The notes: generated by a model not told the origin, from the letters alone. Counted from the stretch's first letter, positions 30,619 through 41,817 are shown. The stretch is DNA of 64,000 bases from Agelas oroides (GCA_949130485.1 OX422205.1:6217415-6281414), one strand, 5' to 3'. Made by a program: numbers and translations.

Positions 30619-31755
30619 TGACACTATCACAAACTCAAAGAGAACGCAGTTATGTGATTGTTTACAGTGATTGTGTTCTTTGTTCAGTGATTTTTTGTGA
30701 TGTGTGTGTGGTCACTGTTTGTTGTCGTCATTTGTGATATAATTTAGCTTCTCAGTAAAAAGTGGAGAAAAGTAGCCAGGAGAGGTGTGCATCATACAAG
30801 CTTGTGTAGGAATGAGACATAGCCTCATTCCCATTTTTTGGACAGGGCCTGGGAACGAGGCTAAATGAGATGTGCATGTATCAATGTTATGCCCCACTAC
30901 CCCCTATTGGGCAGTTGATGGGGATTATATGGGGTTTGACTGAAGACAATGTCCCAATAGTGGGGAATTTGATTACCTCAGACTGCATAGTTAAACTATT
31001 TGTCAAATCTCCAGTAATCTCCCTTTTTTTTTTTGGTTTTTGAAGGATTTGATTACAGGGTCTGCCCCACTATAGGGGTAATTGATGTTTTAATTAGTCA
31101 AATGACTCAAATTCTTAACCTGCCCCACTATACATGTAGCCCAATTTGGGGAGGGGGGGTGGGTGGGGCATAACATTGATATCTTGTTACTGAATATGAA
31201 TGGGCTGTACATTTATACCAGCTTGTTCCACCATGGTATGGTTGCATATCCCATTACACCAAAGGCACATTGACCTCACCCGTATAGTCAAGATCACTCT
31301 ATTGTAATTCAAGTCACCCAGGCGAAGGAGGCTCAATAAGCCCTTGATTACGTACACATGCAGTTAGTGACTCAAATATCAATCACTGTTGAATGATCTA
31401 CTATACTGGTGCTTTCTGACCACATGTATGTTTTACAGTACGTGAGCCATGTTACTGTTGTGCTGTGTGTTGATAGTAAAATTAAGTTGCAAGGGGGTGA
31501 CTATTACAATAATATACAAGTGCACACAAAAGCACATATATCAATGACCTTTTGAATGACTACTGCATGGCAACTACTGACTTGCATGTTGCATATGAGT
31601 TATGTTGTACTGTCATTGCTGTGTAATATTTGCTAATCACTTTTGCATAATTATAGCAAAACTTTGAAATCACAACTACAAAATAAAGGGGTGTATGCAT
31701 GCAAGTGGGTATGTAGCCATTATAAAAAACGTCAGTGTCCAAATGCACACAGGTA
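30619..31755. other. Intergenic between UBE2C and VWA gene
   Basis: Convergent 3' ends. The region contains a fold-back element (30820-30864) and a TA-flanked MITE (30881-31179). The remainder is AT-rich with no supportable gene. Confidence 0.6.
30881..31179. mobile_element. MITE with TA target duplication
   Basis: The ends TCAATGTTATGCCCCAC and the reverse complement match over 17 b, with TA immediately outside both. Internal sequence repeats the CCCCACTA theme. The TA duplication suggests mobilisation by a Tc1/mariner-type transposase (inference). There is no coding capacity. Confidence 0.75.
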
Positions 31756-33102
31756 TCAAAACATGCTCATAATGGTGGCAACTGTTATCCCAAGCAGCAT
31801 GACAAATGTGGAGGTTTGCAAGATTTTAGTTCCTGATATCTCGTTGGTTCCTTCAGCACACACTATCGGGTTACACGTTGAACCTTCAAGTGTGAATGAC
31901 GTGTTGCTTCTGACCCCAGTTACTGAAAAATAAATGGGCTGTGTATTCACACTAACTTGCTGTTTTTTGTTCATAGTGCGTGCAATGGGTGAGATAATGA
32001 TGGTTTTGTTGGTCTGTGAAGCAGCAGAAAATCCAAAATCATTATCGTATTGATAAGGATGAGGATTGTCACGAGATGCATACACAAGCGTACTTCCCAT
32101 TCTGTCATTCACTTCCACCTTCAGGTTCACATCTTCAGGCACATTGAATTCATAATACTGAAATGCTTCTTTCTCCACTCTTCCAAAGATACGAGTTTCC
32201 AGTGATATTGGTTGCGGTTCATAGCATGTTGAAGCAGTAAGGGTAGCTGCAAAATCAGCCAAGCTTGAAAACGATGACAGAAAGTGGACATGAGCAGGAG
32301 AAGATGCCACTTCATTTAACTGAGTTGTACTATAGCCTCCGATACCAACAGCATAAATGACAATGTTCTGTGCTTGCACTCTTGCAGCAGGTAGAGCTAC
32401 TGAATCTGCAGATCGGCCATCTGTCAAGACAATCAGAATTCGCGGGATTCCATAGTTTTCAGGTCTCAAACCACGTGATTCTCTGAATTGATTCGATAAG
32501 ATTTGACCCAGTGCACTTCCCAAATGAGTACCCCCACTGCTTTGTCTCACCGAATTGAGTGCTAAAAAGTACTGACTCTTGCTCGAGTAACTGGATAGGT
32601 AAAACGAATTTCGGTAGGTGCTGTCAAACAAGGCAAGACCAAAACGTGTGCCATTTTCGCTACGAAGATTTTCATCAGGAAAGGCATCAATTAGGCTCCG
32701 GATGAAATTCAAACTGCTTCGAAAAGCGCTTGAACTTACGCTTCCTGATTCGTCGATCAAAAATACTGCGTCGATTGAACGATTGCACCTAGCCAGTGCA
32801 GCCTCCAAAATGTTGGCTTCATCATTTCTTCGTATTAAATCCCCTGGTGGTGGGTTTGCGCTTGGGCCGTAGAAATCTCGGAGCTCGCTGATAGCATTAT
32901 CCCAATCGTTTCTAATAACATGCGACCAGAAAGTTGGGGCTGCTTGAGGAAGAGAACCGAACTGAAACCAAACGTCGGCAATTGCCGTGCGAATGCCTCG
33001 AGGAAGTGCAGTAAAAGCATCGGTATCACTTTGCCGATCTCGTTCATAGCGTTGCTGTACTTCACTAACGATAGCGATGTCGGGGTGAAAATCAAAATTC
33101 GT
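31756..33102 (-). CDS. VWA-domain cell-surface protein, 5' end unresolved
   Basis: An open frame of 448 codons ends at 31756 and is bounded upstream by TAA at 33105..33103. No convincing ATG opens it, so at least one 5' exon is missing. An acceptor such as ttag before 33064 is possible. A helical region comes first (VQQRYERDRQ to RDFYGP), then a von Willebrand A domain with complete MIDAS residues: DESGSVS, the Thr of GGTHLG, and the Asp of LTDGR. After a beta-rich region the chain ends in a hydrophobic tail (TFVMLLGITVATIMSMF) with no basic cytoplasmic end, typical of a GPI-attachment signal. The N-helical plus VWA order recalls alpha2-delta/CACHD proteins, but similarity by eye is weak. Adhesion or ligand binding is the likely role. 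Confidence 0.7.
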   Translation of the reverse strand, partial: TNFDFHPDIAIVSEVQQRYERDRQSDTDAFTALPRGIRTAIADVWFQFGSLPQAAPTFWSHVIRNDWDNAISELRDFYGPSANPPPGDLIRRNDEANILEAALARCNRSIDAVFLIDESGSVSSSAFRSSLNFIRSLIDAFPDENLRSENGTRFGLALFDSTYRNSFYLSSYSSKSQYFLALNSVRQSSGGTHLGSALGQILSNQFRESRGLRPENYGIPRILIVLTDGRSADSVALPAARVQAQNIVIYAVGIGGYSTTQLNEVASSPAHVHFLSSFSSLADFAATLTASTCYEPQPISLETRIFGRVEKEAFQYYEFNVPEDVNLKVEVNDRMGSTLVYASRDNPHPYQYDNDFGFSAASQTNKTIIISPIARTMNKKQQVSVNTQPIYFSVTGVRSNTSFTLEGSTCNPIVCAEGTNEISGTKILQTSTFVMLLGITVATIMSMF

Positions 33103-33753
33103 TTATCACAACAACAACCTTTATTTTTGAAAAGAGCATAAAATGGCGATTCCAACGGTACCCATATCAATGAGATTGGGTGAATACAGCAAGCGGTACG
33201 GTCTTCGAAATGTAACCGGTTTGCCAAATTTTTTCTACGTCATTTTAGCGCAATATTCCGGTCACTACCTTTCCGGAAGCCGCTGTAAGCCCGATCAGAA
33301 CGAAACTCGCTGTGAAGGATAGTCTGTACCTATTCAGTCCAATGAAGGTTGTGGCTTTTAGATATCTAGTATAATCCTTGCACTAGGCTTGATAAATGCT
33401 TAAAAAACGGCATTTTGTGGCCATAAATAGTTGCATTTCCGGGGAAGTTGGAGCAAGGTTCCAATCAAAAACCTGTACCATCCCATTGGACAACTACTCT
33501 AGTATACAGAACTGGTTGTGCTTTGTTGAATATTGAAGTAACTGTGAGCAGCATCACAAAATGTCTTAATACTTCAACAATTTGCAGAAAAGTAGCGAGA
33601 TGTGACAAAAAATTGTGTGTAGTTTTGATCGAGGCAGATATTTTTAACAAAGCTGTGCAAGGAAATATACCCAAGCCTCTAAAGAACCTCTATATCAAAT
33701 TTGATGTGAATACATTATGACATTGTGGAAAAATGGCCTGTGTAGAAGAATAT
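33103..33753. other. Region between VWA exon and lysozyme-like gene
   Basis: It probably holds the missing 5' exon(s) of the VWA gene. A hydrophobic reading on the minus strand near 33240-33330 (SFVLIGLTAAS) resembles a signal peptide but has no in-frame ATG. An open frame at 33465..33674 (-) is unassigned. Confidence 0.3.
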
Positions 33754-34308
33754 TTACATACTTTTGGAAACTCTGACATCACTACTAACGACTTCATCTT
33801 TTACCAGCCGGGTCAACGCTTGCGCATCACTGCAGCTCATACGCAGAGGCAGCTCGATGGCTGCACAAGCTGCTCTGTCTCTTTTGAGGCCGAAATATGG
33901 CTCCAATTGATCGGTAATGCGTTGTGATACACCGATGGCTCTAAGCGAGGCACTGGTTTTTGATCCAAGATCCACCCCCGAACCAACTGTTACTCCGCTT
34001 TGTCCTAGAACCTGTCCTGTTGTGCGGCTGATCGGAACGTAGCCGCAGCAGGTAAATCCCTCGTGGCATTGAACAAAATGGTAGTCAATGAGCGGTAAGG
34101 ATGCCGATTGACCTTGAGGCACGCCGGGCTTCCAGCTGCGAGGACACGGCGGAGTTATAGTCTGCGGTGTACAATTTGGCGGAACTCGAAGTCGGCCGAT
34201 GTAATTGGCTGGCCTGTAACTGTTTCTGCAACTGTAGACACCTTGGCAAGTTACAATTGCAGACATTGCTGCTAGAGTGGCAACGAGTAAGAGAACGTGC
34301 ATCTTCAT
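33754..34308 (-). CDS. Secreted pesticin/T4-type lysozyme-like protein
   Basis: One exon, 184 aa from MKMHVLLLVATLAAMSA, a strong signal peptide cut near VTCQG. A Cys-rich linker follows, then a motif set typical of pesticin-like muramidases: CHEG, then GQSGVTVGSGVDLG. The spacing of Glu, Thr and Asp (24 and 6 residues) closely matches the E-T-D triad of pesticin (178/201/207, recalled). The downstream helical part (SDAQALTRLVKDEVV) stops early, so the fold is shorter than the usual 150-160 residues: either a further exon is missed or the gene is truncated. The likely action is cleavage of bacterial peptidoglycan outside the cell. Such domains are mainly bacterial or phage, so ancient transfer is plausible. 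Confidence 0.7.
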   Translation of the reverse strand: MKMHVLLLVATLAAMSAIVTCQGVYSCRNSYRPANYIGRLRVPPNCTPQTITPPCPRSWKPGVPQGQSASLPLIDYHFVQCHEGFTCCGYVPISRTTGQVLGQSGVTVGSGVDLGSKTSASLRAIGVSQRITDQLEPYFGLKRDRAACAAIELPLRMSCSDAQALTRLVKDEVVSSDVRVSKSM

Positions 34309-35069
34309 GCATGCACCATCTGGAGGATTATGGAAGCACTGACACACAATTAGTCTATGCATGTGCCGCCGTGATACTTTTTATATTTATATAATCTATA
34401 CTCCGCCCCGTGTACAGCCTACAGGATGCCGCGGTTTGGGCATCCTTCTAAGTCCTGTATTATTGTATTACCATGGATTTGTACTCACTGCATGATTCGA
34501 GGTCTGGGACATTGTACGTTATGTTCCCATACATAGGAGATCAAAAGTCTTGGGACTGGTCAAAAAAAAGCTTTGCTGCATGGTATAGTTCTGCTATGGC
34601 ATACAGAAGCTGATCCCTGCCTGATCCTGCAGAGAACTTGGCATGTGAAACTAACAGGTTCCACCACTCTCACCACTAATATTGGTATCAGAGAGATTGG
34701 TTATAACGGACTAGGAATTCTATTATGAAGCCAGCAGACCTATATAGCTAGTAATATGCAGTGCACTCAAAGAGGCTAAGGCAAAACAGCACTTACATCA
34801 TTAGAGTGCATGTGTGCAATGAGAATGGAGATGCAAATCCCTGAGATGGAGTGTGTGCAGAGCTATGGAATTTTTTTATCAAGCTATGTCCACTAACTAT
34901 GCGATAAGCAATCTTGATTGGATATGCATATAAACAATGTGCACAACAGCACTTATGTTTGGTTGTGGATTCTCAGATGACATGCAGCTCTTGGAGCCAG
35001 CCTGCATGTTCTCTGACATCACATGTGAATATTAAAAATAAATACATAGAGATAGAAGTATATACAGTA
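34309..35069. other. Intergenic, no gene seen
   Basis: AT-rich sequence holds the promoter of the lysozyme-like gene and the 3' UTR of the kelch-like gene. No repeats of note. Confidence 0.5.
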
Positions 35070-36833
35070 CTATGTACATGTAATTCCAAAGTGCACACGT
35101 TCCACCTGCATCATGCTGACAACTGGGTCCCATGTTTCATTGCCAAGTACAAAACGTTCTACAGAGCTGATAAAATTTCCATTAAACCCCCCACTGGCAT
35201 ATAAAGAGCCCCTGTAAGCAACTAAACCCAAAGCAGATCTTCTACAAGTCATGGAGGGACCCACGAACCACTGGTCTAACTCTATGTCATAGTACTCAAC
35301 AGAGTCCAGGTACTCCTTTCCATCATAACCACCAACCACGTAAATGGACCCTCCTAGCGAAGCTACACCAGCAACAGACCTGGGCACAATCAGGGGGCTG
35401 ACGAGGACCCAGTAATTGCTGGCTGGATCATAGAACTCAACCGACCTGAGCCTGACGTGTCCATCATGGCCTCCGATGGCAAAGAGGAGTTTGTCCATCT
35501 CTGCAAGGCCATGGTACATGCGTAAGGAAGTCATGGGTTCCATAAAGGTCCAGCTATCACTAGCTGGGTCATAACGTTCAACAGAACTGAGAATGCCCTC
35601 CGTACTTTGGCCTCCAGTTATGTACAGCAGACCGTAGAGCATCTCCATTTTATGGTACCTGTATATAATGAGACTAAGAATTAAACTATGAATCCATATT
35701 AGGATCAGCCGGTTAATGGTTAACCTTCTTGCTTGGTGCATGGGAGCAACCATCCTCCACTTATTCTCCCTTAGGTTGTAGCACTCCATGCAGTTCAGGT
35801 AGCCAAATGCATCACTGTAGCCACCAGCTGTATAGAGGCAACCATTGTGAAAGCAGACAGACAGCCCATATCGTGGTATCTCCAGCTCAGATAGACTAGT
35901 CCACGAGTCTGTCCTCATGTCATATTGCTCTACAGAAGAGATGAGCTGGCTCTTGCTCATTCCACCAGCTGCAATGATCACATCTTGCAGCCCTGACAGT
36001 TTCCTTGGCTTTGTTCTGGGGCTGTGCTTGAGGGAAGGTCGGTTCTCCGGATACGTTTTGTAGAGGTACGCCTCTTGAAGGAATTCTTGACACTGCTCCT
36101 CTGTTTGCATGAGTTGCTCTTGCTCCACTTGACAGGATAGAAAGTCGGACGATATGAATGGAAGTCGTACAAAGCTCATTATGCTAGAGAACTCCTCTTT
36201 TCTGCTCTCAAAGTCATAGTACACCCACTGCAAGACTGCAGAGTAGACTTTTTCTTCGCATGATACCCGTACCTCGTCACGAGAAATCAGAGCTTTGAGT
36301 TGGTCTGAAGGAAGTGAAAGGTACTCATCACATAAAACGACCTTCTCAAAATGCTCAGATGCAAACTGTGTGCACTGCTGAAAAAGCTCTTCACAGTTGT
36401 GCAGCTCAGCAAATGCTTGTAGGCTGAGACAATTCTCGGCAGTTAGTTGAGTTTCAAGGAACCTACAGCACTCCAGAAAGAGGGGAACAATCTGGAGGCG
36501 GTCAGAAGCAATGAGAAGAGGAAGAACTTGGTCACTGGAGAGTGAGAACTTGGCGTTGTATGCGTAAGACACCACCGCCCGCAGAATTTTGAGATCAATA
36601 TCTTTGATGTAAACCACCTTCTGGTTACTTTCTGCAAGCTTGTTCACAAACATCCCTCTAAAATAGGGGCTGCATCCGGCCAGGATAGTTCGGTGGGCTG
36701 AAATCTGCTCGCCACCCTCAGCTTCCAGTACCACGTCACACAACTGTCCATCTTGCTGCATGGAGCGAAGTGCTGCTAAGCTGGCAGCTGCTGCAGAGTT
36801 CCATGTAAAACTCTTGTTTTTCTGCCTCCCCAT
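35070..36833 (-). CDS. Kelch-like BTB-BACK-kelch protein (Cul3 adaptor type)
   Basis: Two exons, 36833..35725 and 35658..35070 (1698 nt, 565 aa). A BTB domain (GQLCDVVLEAEGGEQISAHR, ILAGCSPYFRGMF), a BACK domain, then six kelch repeats with the GG and Y/W signatures (AGGYSDAFG, ITGGQSTEG, IGGHDGHVR, VGGYDGKEY, SGGFNGN). KLHL proteins bridge substrates to Cullin-3 ubiquitin ligase; the specific orthologue is not clear. The 66-bp intron is a multiple of three and has no stop, so an unspliced message would read through with 22 extra hydrophobic residues that would break a kelch blade. The start MGRQKNKSF was chosen; an in-frame Met lies 12 codons upstream. It is divergent from YARS2, 158 bp apart. 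Confidence 0.92.
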   Translation of the reverse strand: MGRQKNKSFTWNSAAAASLAALRSMQQDGQLCDVVLEAEGGEQISAHRTILAGCSPYFRGMFVNKLAESNQKVVYIKDIDLKILRAVVSYAYNAKFSLSSDQVLPLLIASDRLQIVPLFLECCRFLETQLTAENCLSLQAFAELHNCEELFQQCTQFASEHFEKVVLCDEYLSLPSDQLKALISRDEVRVSCEEKVYSAVLQWVYYDFESRKEEFSSIMSFVRLPFISSDFLSCQVEQEQLMQTEEQCQEFLQEAYLYKTYPENRPSLKHSPRTKPRKLSGLQDVIIAAGGMSKSQLISSVEQYDMRTDSWTSLSELEIPRYGLSVCFHNGCLYTAGGYSDAFGYLNCMECYNLRENKWRMVAPMHQARRLTINRLILIWIHSLILSLIIYRYHKMEMLYGLLYITGGQSTEGILSSVERYDPASDSWTFMEPMTSLRMYHGLAEMDKLLFAIGGHDGHVRLRSVEFYDPASNYWVLVSPLIVPRSVAGVASLGGSIYVVGGYDGKEYLDSVEYYDIELDQWFVGPSMTCRRSALGLVAYRGSLYASGGFNGNFISSVERFVLGNETWDPVVSMMQVERVHFGITCT

Positions 36834-36991
36834 CCATCCCCCAGATACAATGATAGCAGCGCCCCACACTCTTGTATCCGTGGCTCTCTTGACTTGTGAC
36901 TGTCGCTAACAAAAGCGAGCACAAAGGTAGGTGGGTGGGGCTGCTAGCTTAGGAATTAATTGCAGGGTTTTCCTCTCACGTGTAGTCGAGA

Positions 36992-39900
36992 ATGATGAGG
37001 AGAGGTGTGCTGCGAGGTTGCAGGCGCCTATGGTCTTCTCTCTCCGCTGAGAGGGTGCTGCAGACACTGGAAGAGAGGGGGCTAGTCGACCAGTGTACAA
37101 CGTGCGTGCAAGTGTAGCATGTTGTGCAAATGTCGATCATAACCACATACTCCACTGTACTCCATGTACTCCTTCCCTTTCACTGTGGGGTAGCATAGCT
37201 GCTTGGAGCTTGTTCTTAGGCCCTAGTCTGGGGGGTGAGGCTACTTACTGGATGCTGAGAGTCTGTTTTACAATTTCTTCTCCGCTCAGGGTGGATGCCT
37301 CTCAACATACTCCTGGGAGTGCGGTATACGTTGGGTTTGATCCCACGGCAGACAGCCTGCACACAGGCAACCTCATGGCTATCATGGCACTACTTCACTT
37401 CAGACACGCCGGCTACCAGCCTGTTGCCGTGGTGAGAGATGCCATACTTCTATTTCTCAGTAGTTTGTGCCATATTTCTTCCAATTATATATAGCACCAC
37501 CAAGAAAAATTGAAATAAATTTACCATTACCTCATTGCTGGTTGAAGGACACAATAATTGAGAAAAATATGGTAGATCGTTTGTTGGCTGATAAAACATA
37601 TTGAGAATCTTTTTATAGGACTATAATATTATGAATTTGTTCCCCCCTGTATCCCAAATTAGGTAGGTGGAGCCACAGGTCTTGTCGGTGACCCAAGTGG
37701 ACGGGTGAAGGAGAGGGATACACTACCTCGTGAAGCTCTGGAGAGGAACATCGCTGGCATCTCTGAGAACCTGACCAGAATATTTGAGAATGAGGAACAA
37801 CTGCATCAGAGAGCTGGTTGTCCCAAGTTAAAGTTAGCTCACTAATGCATGTGGCCTACCCTCGTTCAGTTCATTGGTACATTGCTAAAATGGGAGGATC
37901 CTTGCAAATGATCAATGCCAGGAGCGTGTAATGTCATTATGCACTCCTGTTAATGCAGTGACGCCAGTGAGTAGTGAGTGGTGAGTGGTGAATGGCGAGT
38001 GGTGAGTGGTGAGTGGTGAATGGTGAGCGGTGAGTGGTGAGCGGTGAGCAGTGAGTGGTGAGTGGGTGAGTGGTGAGTGGTTCTCAGCAGGAGCGCGTAA
38101 TCTGCTTCGTATGTCATTATGCGCTCCTGGTCTTGGACTATCTCTCTACAACATTTGACGTCATGCTATGTTGGCATGTGCTCAGCCGACAGAAGCTGCC
38201 ACACATTTTGAGCAAAATTAATTTCTAGAGCATTCGACCGTATCTGAGCCATCAGCTGAGCAAAGTCACAACAACTCATCTGCTTCGGATGTGGCAACTG
38301 CCCTAAGGGGTCTCCTAGCAACCAAAGAGCGCATGGTGACCTTACATGATGACAAATGAGGTCATCATGCACTTTGGTTGCTTTTCGTATAACAACAAAA
38401 GCTGTGTGGAACAAGGATAACCAGAAGTTACATATGACTGGATACCCGGCTCCAAATTAGAGCACTCCTTGATTGGTTTGTTGTTGATTTCAATGTTATT
38501 GCACCAGAAAAAATATTTTGGTGCACTGCGTTAAACCAGTGTGCTTTTCTCCACAACATCTCAAGGAATTACAAATTGCAGAAATAGAAAGTATATTTTT
38601 GCAGAAATGAAAAATGTTATTGTAAAAAAATTATGCTGTTTTCTACTATGTCACTGAATTGCTTCTCTCTCCACAACACTTGTGCAACTATGACACCTTT
38701 TGTTGTCAAAGAGTACAGAATTAGATAATTCACACTTAATTGAAAGTATATTTTTGGAGGTGAAAGTATATTTTGGAGGAATGTTATCAAACCTTTGTGT
38801 CTGCTGTGACCCCATGCACACACAGGATACTGAACAACTCTGATTGGTGGGAGGGTGTCGGCGCGGTGAACTTTGTCTCAGAGATTGCAAGACACTTCAG
38901 ACTGAGCGCTATGCTCAGAAAGGAGAGGTAGGTGGTCACACACACACGACAGAACAACCATTGCCAACTAAAACTCCCTGGGGCTGCATTAACACAGATT
39001 TCTCTTTCAGCGTGAAGACAAGACTACAGACAGTTGAGGGAATGAGCTGTGCAGAGTTTCTCTATCCCATCTTCCAGGCGTATGACTTTCTTCAGCTACA
39101 CAAACAGCACGGCTGCTGGTTGCAGGCAAGCAGCTGTACATGTAGCCTCTATTCATGTGGGAGAGTGATATTTGTGCACCAGACAGGCTTGGTCTTCCCT
39201 GCCTAGCGCCTCCAGCGTTTGATTGCTTACTTACTCCACCTACATTGTGTACCACTGCCAGCTAGGAGGAAGGGACCAATGGGGGAACATTACTGCCGGA
39301 TGTGACTTCATCAGAAAGGCCACTGGCAACATTGTACACGGTGAGCTCATCAACAATATCATCATGATGTCATCATGATGTCGCCAATTGCTACTAAATT
39401 TTCCTTCCTGCATCTCATTACTAAACTCATCAGCAGCAATCTATTGTTGCTTAGCAACCCATTGGGCTGGGACAAGGCCAGGGCTGAGCAGCCAGGCATC
39501 AGCTTCGTGCTCGGGCTTCTCTCCACCTTTATAGCTTATGTTACTCTTTGTAGCCTCGTTCCCGGGCCTTCAAGCACAGCTAACACGGTGGAAGGTAAAG
39601 CTCCTACGTAAAATGATGTCAGGTAGACGTCTGGAGGTGTGGCACTTCCGCTCTATGCAATTGTGGTGTGAGTGAACTGTTGTAGCATTTCTTGGCAAAG
39701 ATCAGAAGTGCCACGCCTTCAGACGTCTACCTGACATCATTCTACGAGTTTTACCAGGCCTTCCACCACATTAGCTGTGATAGAAGGCCTGGGGACAAGG
39801 CTAACTCTTTGTGCTGCAAGCAACAATAGAGACCTGGGAATGAGGTTGACAAGCCCCCACTCCTTCACTCTGCATGCACAGGCTACTCCTACCTTCTCTC

Positions 39901-40224
39901 CTCTTCCTCTCCTCTTCCTCCTTCTCCCTCAGGGCTGACTCTACCGCTGCTGACCACTGCTGCCGGTGAGAAGTTGGGCAAGAGTGCAGGGAACGCAGTG
40001 TGGTTGTCCCCAGAGAAGACCTCAAGCTACGAGCTCTACCAACACTTTGTGAGGACGGCCGACCAGGAGGTGGAGACGTACCTCAAGTACTTCACTCTGC
40101 TCCCGATGGAGGAGATCCAGGAGATTGTGAATGAACATGAGGTGGGAGTACCAGTTTTCATTTCTGGGAACTCTACAGGACACTTAAAATTTCTAAAGAT
40201 TCTCATTTGCTGTTCTAAACTCTG

Positions 40225-40280
<56 letters not shown>

Positions 40281-40391
40281 GGATGCAAAGTACAATGAAG
40301 GGGTTTGGTATTCCCTTTGAGTATTGTAGCCAGACATCCCTAACCGGGTCTAGCCAGGTACAAGACTAAGTATCAGCATACTGAACGATTG

Positions 40392-40426
<35 letters not shown>

Positions 40427-41647
40427 GCATTGTCCTGAGAAGTTTATAGCTCAGAAGTGTCTGGCACAGCATGTGACCGAGCTAGTACATGGAGGTAAAC
40501 TAGTGGAATGTGTGGGAGTGAGCCATACAAGTGCAAAATGTGTCTACTCGGGGTATTCCCCTGCTTGTTCCCAGACCTTGCATGTCCGTCGCTTACAGCA
40601 CAAAATTCTGCGCAAATTTCGTACTAATGTGCAAGGCCTGGGAACAAGGCTAGGGTATTCCTAGCCTCGTTCCTTTGAGCTACCAGGGTGCCTGTTTGCT
40701 CTATATCACACTGAGTTTTTATTTTTCAGAGGCTGGTCTACGGCAGGCCTTGAATGCTACTGCTGTCTTGTTTGGTGACAAAACGGCTCTCACAAAATTA
40801 TCAGGTAGATGTGTGATGAGTGGCAGGTGTAGCCTTGTTCCTGGTCTCCTTCGTAGTTTTTCGATTGCACAATGTGGCGAAAAGGGAGGAGCTCAAGGAT
40901 GAGGCTAAGGGCGAACTCCTCCCCTTCCCTTCCTCCAGGGTGGGAGCTCAAGGATGAGGCTAAGAGTGAACTCCTCCCCTTCCCTTCCTCCAGGGTGGGA
41001 GCTAGAGCAACTGTTCAAAGATGCACCCATTGCAGAGCTTCCGCTGCAGTTGCTGGCATCGGGAGAACTGACTGTAGAGAAACTGGCCGTGAAAGCTGGA
41101 GCGGTGCCCTCCATGTGTAAGTAGGGACAGCAAGATGACAATATGCAAGTACAGAGCCTCATACCCAGGCCATGTGGGAGGAGGGACGGTAATAATTATC
41201 ATCTAATAGGCTGCAGTTTGATCAATGTGACAATGTGCAAGTACAGAGCCTCATACCCAGGCAGAGGGACAAGTGGCCTGGGTATGAGGCTAGTATGGAG
41301 CTCTGACAACTTTTTGTTGTGAGATTTGACAGCCTGCATTCACATCAGATTTCCTTATGCAAGTCCTGTAGTTTTAGCTTTAGTTCTCTCTCCTTCTCTC
41401 TTTCTTTCCTGCACAGATTCTGCTCAGAGCTTGCAGAAGTCTGGAGGACTGTATCTCAATTTTGTCAGGGTGGGGTCTGCAGGGGAGGTTGTCTCCCGAG
41501 AGAGACACCTGCTGGCTGGGGACATAACCATCGTGAGAATTGGTACGAGCCAGTTGAGCTGCCAACCATAACCCTAAAGTTGTATAACTACATTTTCTCA
41601 TGTTTCATGCAGGCAAGAAGAACTACAGACTCATCAAGTGGAAGTAA
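36992..41647 (+). CDS. YARS2: Mitochondrial tyrosyl-tRNA synthetase
   Basis: Twelve exons: 36992..37101, 37290..37431, 37663..37832, 38826..38927, 39011..39125, 39262..39340, 39933..40141, 40428..40494, 40730..40804, 40994..41116, 41417..41542, 41613..41647 (1353 nt, 450 aa; human 477). The Arg-rich N-terminus [14 protein letters not shown] is a matrix-targeting signal. Class I motifs are present: [14 protein letters not shown] (HIGH-type), [16 protein letters not shown] and [11 protein letters not shown] (KMSKS-type). A C-terminal S4-like RNA-binding domain follows ([10 protein letters not shown]). Intron 5 starts GC instead of GT. The exon 3 end is ambiguous between two donors 7 bp apart; 37832 keeps the frame. 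The exon 10 acceptor is tandemly duplicated. Confidence 0.93.
37970..38085. repeat. GTGAGTG heptamer array
   Basis: About 16 imperfect units of GTGAGTG/GTGAATG lie in YARS2 intron 3, bordered by inverted copies of AGGAGCG(C/T)GTAAT and ATTATGCGCTCCTG. The flanking pair suggests the array sits inside a fold-back element (37915-38130). Confidence 0.8.
39551..39803. mobile_element. Nested fold-back elements
   Basis: The outer arms TAGCCTCGTTCCCGGGCCTT ... AAGGCCTGGGGACAAGGCTA belong to the common fold-back family. Inside lies a second palindrome, 39601-39748, with arms of about 40 bp containing ATGATGTCAGGTAGACGTCT. It lies in YARS2 intron 6. Confidence 0.85.
40231..40278. repeat. (TC)n microsatellite
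   Basis: A TC run in YARS2 intron 7; a second TC run at 40394-40426 forms the polypyrimidine tract of the exon 8 acceptor. Confidence 0.95.
40891..41000. repeat. 55-bp tandem duplication spanning a splice acceptor
   Basis: The unit beginning GCTCAAGGATGAGGCTAAG and ending CCTTCCTCCAGGGTGGGA is repeated, giving acceptors at 40938 and 40993. Only the second leads into the conserved exon 10; using the first would add 55 nt and shift the frame. Confidence 0.9.
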
Positions 41648-41817
41648 AACACAACAAAGTCATCAATTTATTGTTTATCTGTTGTGTTGACCAAAACAAT
41701 TCACCTCAAACCAAGACATTAATGAGACTTGTTAAGAAACAACACAAGTTTACAGTAAATACACATTAGTATACAGTAAATACAAGAATACAGTATGAAT
41801 GTGCGACAGTATGTTGG

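Noticed and set aside
32835-33227. 130-aa minus-strand frame overlapping the VWA gene
   Set aside because: It lies in another frame over the coherent VWA N-terminal reading and has no recognisable domain.
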